From positions 1 to 17,506 of the forward strand of contig CAZRBG010000091.1 in the NCBI GenBank assembly GCA_964598225.1: a stretch of 17,506 nucleotides of DNA, in the 5' to 3' direction. This document shows positions 11,751 to 17,506 of this stretch, one piece after another (position 1 is the first letter of the stretch; each line of letters begins with the position of its first letter). The DNA comes from SG8-4 sp964598225 (lineage in GTDB: Bacteria > Planctomycetota > Phycisphaerae > Sedimentisphaerales > Anaerobacaceae). The position numbers and the translations under genes are program-made. The notes beneath the pieces are model-generated. The model ran no database searches, was not told the origin of the DNA, and saw nothing but the letters and a program-made list of their open reading frames with translations.

Positions 11751-14744
11751 ATGAGATATTCGAACAAGATTGTCTTTCTGATTGTATTAATCGCGTTTTT
11801 CTGCCGTGAAACGATCACCCGAGCACAGGCGGGTGTCCGGATAAGCGAGTTCATGGCGGTTAATGAAACCGGTCTTGACGACGAGGATCGAGACGAGTCG
11901 GATTGGATTGAAATCCACAATGCCGGGGCGGATACGGTTGACCTGATGGGTTGGTATCTGACGGATGATGTCAATAATCTTGCGAAATGGACTTTTCCGG
12001 AGGTTATCCTCACACCTAGTGAATATCTGATTGTCTTTGCCTCCGGCAAGAACCGGCGAGACCCATCGGCCTTTCTGCACACCAACTTTAAACTCACCGG
12101 GGACGGCGAGTATCTTGGACTTATCGGCCCGGATGGGCGCACGGTAGTTTCGGAATTCTATCCCGCGTATCCGATCCAGGCGCCCGACATTTCGTACGGT
12201 TTCAGCGCGCTGGATACGGAAGCGACGCTGGTAGGTCCCGAAGCGCCGGCCAGGGCGCTGGTTCCCCGCAACGACGCACTGGAGCCGAGCACGTTGCAGT
12301 CGCAAACGCTGCGTCCCTGGACGCTGGAAAACCTGGATGACTCACGCTGGCAAAACGGCGCCACTGGCGTAGGTTACGACTATCCGGCTCTGGTCGGTCT
12401 GGACATTTCCGGGATGCGCAACGTTAATCAGACCGTATATATCCGAATACCGTTCGAAGTCGACAATCCTTCTTCGATTCAATCTTTGACATTACGCATG
12501 CGCTATGAAGACGGCATGATCGCCTACGTCAACGGGCAGGAAATTGCACGAAGCAATGCACCGCCCCCGGCTACTGAGACATGGGATTCGGGTGCGCCGG
12601 CGTACCGGCTCAACCGGGTCGCCGTTCGTCCGGTGGAATATTCAATACGCGAGTTTGACTTCCTGCACGTCGGCACGAATATGTTGGCCGTCCAGGGGTT
12701 GAACCATGGCGTTGATAGCCCGAACCTTCTGATTTATCCGGAGCTTCTTGCAAGGGTACACGTTTATCGCGATGCACCGCCGCAATATTTCCAGGCGCCG
12801 ACTCCGGGCAAGCCGAACAATATCGGCGTATATAAACTGGGGCCCGTCATCTCCGACATCCAACATTATCCGGAAATTCCCGGCGAGAATGAGGACCTGC
12901 TGATCAGAGTGCGGATCGACCCTTCTTCCGATCCCGTGGCTGAGGCTATGTTGCATTACCGAGTCATGTTTAGAGGTGAAGTAACTGTCCCTCTCGCCGA
13001 CGACGGAAGAAACGCCGACGGCTTGGCAGGCGACGGGGTATATGGTTTCCGAATATCGGCTGAGACTTTCAACGCCGGGCAAATGGTGCGCTGGTATATT
13101 ACCGCGACGGACACTGCCGGTCGAAGATCTCGGCTACCTGCGTTTCTCGTTTCGCAGGATTCCCCCCAGTATTGCGGCACGATTGTTCGCGACCCCAGTC
13201 TTTCGAATCCACTGCCCGTGCTGCATTGGTATATCGAGAACCCGGGAGCTGCGAAAACCAATAGCGGCACCAGGTGCGCTCTCTTCTATGACGGCGAGTT
13301 TTATGACAACGTCTCGCTTGACATTCACGGCCAATCCAGCCGCAGCTTTCCAAAGAAAAGCTACGACATCGACTTTCACCCCGGCTACAACTTCAAATGG
13401 CAAGAAGGGCAGCCGCGTGCCGATGACATCAATTTTATGACGACCTATCCCGATAAAGCGCAAATGCGCAACATACTGGCTTACGAGACATATCGGGATG
13501 CGGATTGTCCTTACCATTGGGTCTTTCCGGTGCGCGTCCAGCAAAACGGCGTTTTCTGGGGCACGGCCCACGTGATGGAAAACGGTGACGAGGACTGGCT
13601 GATTCGGATGGGGGTTAATGCCGAGGGAGTTCTGTACAAGATGTACAACAGATTCAACAGTCCCAACCATGCTACCAATGGCGCCGAAAAGAAGACTCGC
13701 AAGTTCGAAGATAATTCCGATTTGCTGGCGCTGTACAACGGCGTGAACCTTTCGGGCGAGGCGCGCCGTCGATATCTCTATGACAATGTGGACGTGCCGC
13801 AGGTCGTCAATTTTCTGGCAATACGTGCAATCACAGGCGACGTGGATTGTTGCCACAAGAACTACTACCTTTATCGTGATACCGGCGTCAGTGATGAATG
13901 GCAGATGTGGCCCTGGGACGTCGATCTGAGCTTCGGACGAGTTTGGAATTCTTCGGAAAAATACTGGAACGAGAATCTCGTGACAACTACCGGGCTGTTT
14001 GTCGGCAGGAACAACAGTCTGCCGCAGGCGATCTTCGGCACGCCGGAAATGCGACAGATGTACCTGCGGCGTGTGCGAACGCTCATGGACGAGTATCTAA
14101 TGCCGCAGGGAACGCCGGAGGATGCACTTTATTTCGAGCCGCGTATCGACGTACTTGCTGCCGCGATCGGTCCGGATGCGGCCCTTGACGCCGCCAAATG
14201 GGGCTCGGACTCCTGGGGCAACGGCTCAACCGCCCCGTGCTGTTCCCAGACTCTGTACGAAGCCGTGGACGAGCTCAAATACTACTACCTGCCCGAACGA
14301 CGGCGGTTGCTGTACAATCGGATGGTCTCCGGATCCAACGAAATTCCTGATTCCCAGGGGGCGCGAACGGTCATTAACTTTGGCACTGTCGAGACTGGTC
14401 CTTTAAGTGGTAATCCGGAGGAACAGTACATCCAACTAAAGAACCCCAACTCATTTGCAGTAGACATTTCCGGCTGGACGTTGACCCGCGAGGGGGATTT
14501 CGACGCTCACCTCTTTACTTTCCGAGGCGGCACAGTTATTCCCGCAAACGGGACTATTTACGTCGCCGCCAACCGCTTCGCCTTTCGCTCGCACAACGCC
14601 GCCACCAGAGGCGGCCCGATCAAGTTCGTTGTTGGCGATTTGAGCGGCAGGCTTGTGGAAAAAGACGAAACAGTGCATCTGACCGACCGGCAGGAAGTAA
14701 CGGTAAGTACTGTTATAACCGCCCAAACCGGCAGAAGGCGATGA
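11751..14744 (+). CDS. Secreted CotH-kinase protein flanked by two lamin-tail domains
   Basis: The 997-residue product begins with a signal peptide (MRYSNKIVFLIVLIAFF, cleavage near AQA at 25-27). In order follow: a lamin-tail domain (about 28-150: VRISEFMAVNE, DWIEIHNAG, WYLTDD); a beta-rich domain (about 195-340) ending in GTNMLAVQGLNHG; an Ig-like domain (about 365-468); a CotH-type kinase domain (about 485-860) with GTRCALFYDG, DIHGQSSRSFPKKSYDIDF, the GDVD...HKNYYLYRD block (696-710) and PWDVDLSFG (721-729, metal-binding aspartates); and a second lamin-tail domain (about 872-975). CotH kinases phosphorylate secreted or coat proteins in spore formers; in planctomycetes the substrate is unknown. 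The start at 11751 has GGA nearby, begins the signal peptide and follows a good promoter. No membrane anchor or sorting tail is seen at the C terminus. Confidence 0.88.
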   Translation: MRYSNKIVFLIVLIAFFCRETITRAQAGVRISEFMAVNETGLDDEDRDESDWIEIHNAGADTVDLMGWYLTDDVNNLAKWTFPEVILTPSEYLIVFASGKNRRDPSAFLHTNFKLTGDGEYLGLIGPDGRTVVSEFYPAYPIQAPDISYGFSALDTEATLVGPEAPARALVPRNDALEPSTLQSQTLRPWTLENLDDSRWQNGATGVGYDYPALVGLDISGMRNVNQTVYIRIPFEVDNPSSIQSLTLRMRYEDGMIAYVNGQEIARSNAPPPATETWDSGAPAYRLNRVAVRPVEYSIREFDFLHVGTNMLAVQGLNHGVDSPNLLIYPELLARVHVYRDAPPQYFQAPTPGKPNNIGVYKLGPVISDIQHYPEIPGENEDLLIRVRIDPSSDPVAEAMLHYRVMFRGEVTVPLADDGRNADGLAGDGVYGFRISAETFNAGQMVRWYITATDTAGRRSRLPAFLVSQDSPQYCGTIVRDPSLSNPLPVLHWYIENPGAAKTNSGTRCALFYDGEFYDNVSLDIHGQSSRSFPKKSYDIDFHPGYNFKWQEGQPRADDINFMTTYPDKAQMRNILAYETYRDADCPYHWVFPVRVQQNGVFWGTAHVMENGDEDWLIRMGVNAEGVLYKMYNRFNSPNHATNGAEKKTRKFEDNSDLLALYNGVNLSGEARRRYLYDNVDVPQVVNFLAIRAITGDVDCCHKNYYLYRDTGVSDEWQMWPWDVDLSFGRVWNSSEKYWNENLVTTTGLFVGRNNSLPQAIFGTPEMRQMYLRRVRTLMDEYLMPQGTPEDALYFEPRIDVLAAAIGPDAALDAAKWGSDSWGNGSTAPCCSQTLYEAVDELKYYYLPERRRLLYNRMVSGSNEIPDSQGARTVINFGTVETGPLSGNPEEQYIQLKNPNSFAVDISGWTLTREGDFDAHLFTFRGGTVIPANGTIYVAANRFAFRSHNAATRGGPIKFVVGDLSGRLVEKDETVHLTDRQEVTVSTVITAQTGRRR

Positions 14745-14792
14745 ATGAGTAAAATCCATTGTACGTGTTTAGCGTGGAAATAGCCGGCCCCA

Positions 14793-14896
14793 CGTGGCGA
14801 GGGCATCTTGCCCTTGTTCTCTGCTGCGGGCAAGCCTGTCCTGATCGCAGCTGGAGGGATGCCCGCGAAACTCAAGGCCGGTACGGCCTCGCCACG
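14793..14896. repeat. Imperfect structured repeat element with 10-bp inverted ends
   Basis: CGTGGCGAGG (14793-14802) and CCTCGCCACG (14887-14896) are exact inverted ends. Between them are further G/C-rich complementary pieces (GGGCATCTTGCCC, GCGGGCAAGCC, GGGATGCCCGC, GGCCGGTACGGCC). I see no coding potential. It looks like a dispersed REP/MITE-like non-coding element of about 105 bases; whether other copies exist cannot be seen here. Confidence 0.45.
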
Positions 14897-14932
14897 AACG
14901 ACAATCGCCAATGAGGCTGCCACCCGAAACAT

Positions 14933-15002
14933 TGTCATTCCTGCGCAGGCAGGAATCCATTTGTCCATGAGCTACTGGATTCCTGCCTGCGCAGGAATGA
15001 CA
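14933..15002. repeat. Perfect 27-bp inverted repeat with 16-bp loop
   Basis: The arms 14933-14959 and 14976-15002 are exact reverse complements over 27 bases, with inner text CATTCCTGCGCAGGCAGG and a 16-base spacer. Each arm contains the palindrome CCTGCGCAGG. I recall very similar CATTCCTGCGCAGGCAGGAAT repeats scattered between genes in many bacterial assemblies. It has no T tract, so it is not a classical terminator, though it could block transcription from both sides between the converging genes. Confidence 0.8.
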
Positions 15003-15047
15003 CTATGGGGCTGCGCACAAATTAAAAGGCTTGGTTCCATCAATTCA

Positions 15048-15063
15048 AAGCCGCATACGGCCT
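15048..15063 (-). terminator. Weak hairpin after the isochorismatase-like gene
   Basis: On the minus strand AGGCCG-TATG-CGGCTT forms a six-pair stem with a tetraloop, 8 bases after the stop codon. Only a short, interrupted T tract follows, so termination would be weak. It is the best terminator candidate for the sigma/anti-sigma/hydrolase operon. Confidence 0.3.
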
Positions 15064-15071
15064 CATGCTCG

Positions 15072-15611
15072 TTACTTTATCAATTTCGCGATCTGTCTGA
15101 ATTTGGGATGCTCGGCTGTTCGGAGGAGTTCGAACAGGGCCATCTCGACGCAGGTTATTGCTGCGCCCGAGGCGGCCATCCTGTCTATCCCGATCTGCTT
15201 GTTTTCGTGAGTTCTCGAGGATATCGCATCGGCAACGACGTTTACGACTAAGCCTTTTGCCAGCAAATCGACGGCGGTTTGATAGACGCAGACATGAGAT
15301 TCGATCCCGCACAGCAGGACCTGGTTTCTTTGCATTGTGCGGAGCTTGTCCTGGAATTGATCGACGCCGCAGCAACTGAAAGCCGCCTTATTTATCGGCT
15401 CGATGTCGGTCAGAAGCTCGGCTATCTCGGGGACAGTCGGGCCCAAGGCGTGTGGAACCTGCTGACACCATAGAATCGGCATGTCAAGGATTTGAGCGGC
15501 CCGGATCAGAGTTGGAATGTTCTTGAACAATGTTTCCTTGTCGTGCATCAACTGTGCCAGCTTACCTTGCACGTCTACAACCGCCAGACAACAATTCTCT
15601 ATATCAAGCAT
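15072..15611 (-). CDS. Isochorismatase-like cysteine hydrolase
   Basis: The 179-residue protein has the catalytic triad of the isochorismatase/nicotinamidase-like fold: D13 in AVVDVQGK, K75 in INKAAFSC and the nucleophile C108 in GIESHVCVYQTA. The short form without extra domains resembles the YcaC/cysteine-hydrolase group, often annotated simply as hydrolase; the substrate cannot be read from sequence. It begins 2 bases after the anti-sigma stop, with AGGTAGGG as ribosome binding site overlapping that stop, so it is likely the third gene of the operon. A weak hairpin follows. It is cytosolic, with no signal peptide. Why it is linked to an ECF sigma factor is unclear. Confidence 0.9.
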   Translation of the reverse strand: MLDIENCCLAVVDVQGKLAQLMHDKETLFKNIPTLIRAAQILDMPILWCQQVPHALGPTVPEIAELLTDIEPINKAAFSCCGVDQFQDKLRTMQRNQVLLCGIESHVCVYQTAVDLLAKGLVVNVVADAISSRTHENKQIGIDRMAASGAAITCVEMALFELLRTAEHPKFRQIAKLIK

Positions 15612-15613
15612 CC

Positions 15614-16582
15614 CTACCTGCTGAGTATAATCGTCAAACGTATGGTTTTATCTTCTTGCGCCTTATCCGACCGATCGGGTTTGCGCGGGCCGGTGATGAT
15701 GGGCTTTGGTATGGATATCCCTTCTGCGGACTCGCCTTCAATCGCCGCAAGAATCGTTTTGCCGGGCAAGTTCTCGTCCGCAGTATTAAGCAGGTGGAAA
15801 TCCTTCGCCAGTTCAACGCGCTTTTCGTTGCTGTCCTGATCTACGATTTCTGCAATTTGTTCGGTAGTAACCGATCTAACCGGAACTTCCCTGCCGAACA
15901 CTTCCGTATCAAGCACCAGCTTCGCCGATTCGAGCCTCGGCCAGATAGAATCAAGGCTTGCAATTACAGATTTCAAATCTTCCCTGCTGCATCTGAGGTA
16001 GTGAATCCGCTTGTTGGGTTCGCGGATGCTTTCAACTGTGTCTGACAGTCCGTTTTCTTCTATCGTTGCCCCGATGACAGCACCAACCTCGGCCGGATAA
16101 TCAGTCTTCAATTGCAGCTTCCCGGTAAACGCCAGAGTTGGCGCTGCGGCCGTATCACTTTCTGCAACCACCGGCGGCCCTTCTGTCGGCGGCTCCGGAG
16201 CCAGTATAGTGTAAATCACTGCGCCAAGCAGGGCGGCCAGCGCCAGCATAGCTGCGGCAGACATTGCCTTTCTGACCAACAGGTGAATTCGCCCGGTGCG
16301 CAGGTCGTAACCCGATCGGTCGTGAAGCCGTGCGGTCGACGCCACGGAGGCCTGCAGTCCCTGAAGCACCTGAGGCGGCGCTTCGGCGCACGGCATGGAA
16401 CCCAGCAACGCCCGGCACTTCTTCAATTGCCGGAGCCGCTGTTTGATTTCCGCGTCGTTGGCGATCAGGCGCTCCACCTCCGTGTGCTGTCTGGCCCCCA
16501 ACTCATCGTCAATGTAGCCGTTGAGCAATTCATCGATCCTCTCGGCGCCCGAGTATGCATTCATATTCGGATTCTCTTTCAT
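15614..16582 (-). CDS. Membrane anti-sigma factor, partner of the ECF sigma factor
   Basis: The 322-residue protein has a cytosolic N-terminal domain (about 12-80: ERIDELLNGYIDDELGARQH, EVERLIANDAEIKQRLRQLKKC). This looks like the short anti-sigma domain of planctomycete anti-sigma factors, without the full HxxxCxxC zinc motif. One membrane segment lies at about 106-127 (AMSAAAMLALAALLGAVIYT). The outer domain is about 190 residues, with no motif I recognise. Its ATG overlaps the sigma stop in ATGA (16579-16582), with GGAGG ten bases upstream inside the sigma gene, so the two are translationally coupled, as is usual for such pairs. It would hold the sigma factor at the membrane until an unknown signal. 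An alternative start at residue 7 (MNAYSG) is possible. Confidence 0.85.
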   Translation of the reverse strand: MKENPNMNAYSGAERIDELLNGYIDDELGARQHTEVERLIANDAEIKQRLRQLKKCRALLGSMPCAEAPPQVLQGLQASVASTARLHDRSGYDLRTGRIHLLVRKAMSAAAMLALAALLGAVIYTILAPEPPTEGPPVVAESDTAAAPTLAFTGKLQLKTDYPAEVGAVIGATIEENGLSDTVESIREPNKRIHYLRCSREDLKSVIASLDSIWPRLESAKLVLDTEVFGREVPVRSVTTEQIAEIVDQDSNEKRVELAKDFHLLNTADENLPGKTILAAIEGESAEGISIPKPIITGPRKPDRSDKAQEDKTIRLTIILSR

Positions 16583-17220
16583 CTCGACATGGCCTCCAAA
16601 ATATCTCTCAGCTTGCCCCTGGCTCTGCTAAGTCGACTCCTTACCGTTCCCAACTCAATATCCAGCACCTCGGCGATACGTGCGTAGCTCATACCTTCGA
16701 TGTCTCTCAAAGTGACCACCGCTCTTTGCGACTCATCCAATCTCAACAATGCCTTAGAGGCAATTTCGTACAACTCCTTCCTCTGAGCTATGTCCGCCGC
16801 GTCGGGCGAACTTTCGTCGCTCAGATAGTTTTTCAGAACCTGCCTTTCGCTGCTTTCACATTGCGCCTGCTCGGCATCAAGCGATCTTACCGAAAGCCTG
16901 CTGCTGCGCTTGCAGTGATTCAGCGTCAAATTAACTGCGATTCTGAAGGCCCAGGTATAAAATCCGCTTCTGCCTTCGAATTTCCGCAGATTCTGTAGTA
17001 TTTTGACAAATGTCTCCTGAGTAAGTTCCGCGGCATCTTCCGGATCGGCACAGATTTTCAGCACAACGTTGTAGATGCGATTCTGATACTTGACTATGAG
17101 ACGCTCCATAGCCACAGAATCACCCTTCTTGCACTGCTCGACAAGCTCCGCATCGCCCAGACTGATATGCTTTTCCGGCTCCTGCGGTGCCTCGATATCT
17201 GTGTTTGCCGCTTCAGCCAC
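16579..17220 (-). CDS. ECF-type RNA polymerase sigma factor (sigma-70 family)
   Basis: Region 2 (about residues 40-105 of a 213-residue product) has LIVKYQNRIYNVVLKIC, DPEDAAELTQETFVKIL and GFYTWAFRIAVNLTLNHCKR, the -10 recognition module. Region 4 (about 158-205) has LLRLDESQRAVVTLRDIEGM and YARIAEVLDIELGTVRSRLS, the -35 helix-turn-helix. I prefer the GTG at 17220, because GGAGAAAG stands six bases before it; the ATG at 17235, five codons upstream, has no ribosome binding site. It is followed immediately by its anti-sigma factor. A good housekeeping-type promoter lies about 80 bases upstream, so basal expression is probably constitutive with control at the protein level. Confidence 0.93.
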   Translation of the reverse strand: MAEAANTDIEAPQEPEKHISLGDAELVEQCKKGDSVAMERLIVKYQNRIYNVVLKICADPEDAAELTQETFVKILQNLRKFEGRSGFYTWAFRIAVNLTLNHCKRSSRLSVRSLDAEQAQCESSERQVLKNYLSDESSPDAADIAQRKELYEIASKALLRLDESQRAVVTLRDIEGMSYARIAEVLDIELGTVRSRLSRARGKLRDILEAMSR

Positions 17221-17247
17221 AATCTTTCTCCACATTTAGACCAATAC

Positions 17248-17288
17248 GGCCTCGAAAAGTTCCCGTAAAAACAGGTATTAACGAGGCC
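17248..17288. repeat. GGCCTCG/CGAGGCC inverted repeat in the sigma-gene leader
   Basis: GGCCTCG (17248-17254) and CGAGGCC (17282-17288) are exact 7-base arms with a 27-base spacer, falling in the 5' leader just upstream of the sigma gene. It could fold in the mRNA and influence translation. The evidence is only complementarity. Confidence 0.25.
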
Positions 17289-17300
17289 AAGCAGGGAGAC

Positions 17301-17329
17301 ATAATCGCATAACTGAACTTTAAGGTCAA
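17301..17329 (-). promoter_or_regulatory. Sigma-70-type promoter for the sigma/anti-sigma operon
   Basis: On the minus strand TTGACC (17329-17324), a 17-base spacer and GATTAT (17306-17301) make a promoter with five and four of six consensus bases and ideal spacing. The start would fall near 17294, giving a leader of about 75 bases to the GTG. The remaining 177 bases to the window end show no gene I can support. Confidence 0.45.
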
Positions 17330-17506
17330 TTGAATTTCGGTTGCGCTATCGATTTGACGTGGATTCGACCATATCACTGTATTTGCCGATTCCTGAGCTG
17401 ATCGTCTCAGAGGGTGTCTTAGAAGTAGCACCGGCATCTCCCTACGGGACGCCTTAGGATCGTGCATGAAATAACTTCCCGATTTGTATATGGTCTGGCG
17501 TAATAA

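Noticed and set aside
13134..13856. 240-codon minus-strand frame inside the CotH gene
   Set aside because: It lies opposite the well-conserved CotH kinase core and has no family features.
14808..15251. 147-codon plus-strand frame across the repeat region and isochorismatase-like gene
   Set aside because: It crosses two inverted repeats and runs antisense to a gene with an intact catalytic triad.
17213..17467. 84-codon minus-strand frame upstream of the sigma gene
   Set aside because: It overlaps the predicted promoter and the sigma start in another frame, has no ribosome binding site and no family resemblance.

Overview
The window looks like chromosomal DNA of a Planctomycetota-type bacterium, most likely a Phycisphaerae or Sedimentisphaerales relative. 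This is inferred from protein style, not from a database search. The signs are paired groEL genes in one heat-shock cluster, a large secreted lamin-tail/CotH protein, a secreted GH29 alpha-L-fucosidase, an ECF sigma factor with a short-N-domain membrane anti-sigma factor, and a broken gene with the LPNGVTV...WWxPNG core that I recall from planctomycete sigma/BlaR-associated proteins. There is no rRNA, tRNA, CRISPR array or recognisable insertion sequence.

Layout. Positions 1-2057 hold decayed accessory genes on the plus strand: the tail of an upstream gene, one protein split into two overlapping frames (127-450 and 447-1505), a PIN-domain toxin-like gene cut to half length (1676-1906), and the small ORF that normally follows such PIN genes (1899-2057). 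Positions 2116-9849 hold a minus-strand heat-shock cluster, transcribed in the order groEL2, alpha-L-fucosidase, groES, groEL1, four-helix-bundle protein, dnaJ, grpE, fmdB-like zinc ribbon. Positions 9850-10293 are the leader and intergenic region of that cluster. Positions 10294-11540 are a minus-strand pair, a DUF2089-type regulator followed by a seven-helix membrane protein. Divergent from it is a 997-residue secreted lamin-tail/CotH-kinase protein (11751-14744) with a good promoter. A non-coding region with two nested inverted repeats follows (14745-15071). A minus-strand operon of ECF sigma factor, anti-sigma factor and isochorismatase-like hydrolase (17220 to 15072) ends the window.

How the genes work together. 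GroEL/GroES and DnaJ/GrpE are two arms of cytosolic protein folding, here on one strand with short gaps and one TAATG overlap. Two unrelated genes interrupt the set: a secreted fucosidase between groEL2 and groES, and a four-helix-bundle gene between groEL1 and dnaJ. The latter is bounded by inverted repeats and can be read as a full-length protein only by a -1 shift at A AAA AAG. GroEL2 keeps a GGM tail; GroEL1 has lost or never had one, and its stop codon lies two bases from one of those repeats. No dnaK, hrcA or CIRCE element is visible. The sigma/anti-sigma pair is translationally coupled by an ATGA overlap and is probably self-contained.

Most worth checking: the A AAA AAG frameshift and its repeat-bounded gene; the truncated PIN pair; the fucosidase inside the chaperonin cluster; the DUF2089/membrane pair sharing one short helical motif; and the 27-bp perfect inverted repeat at 14933-15002.
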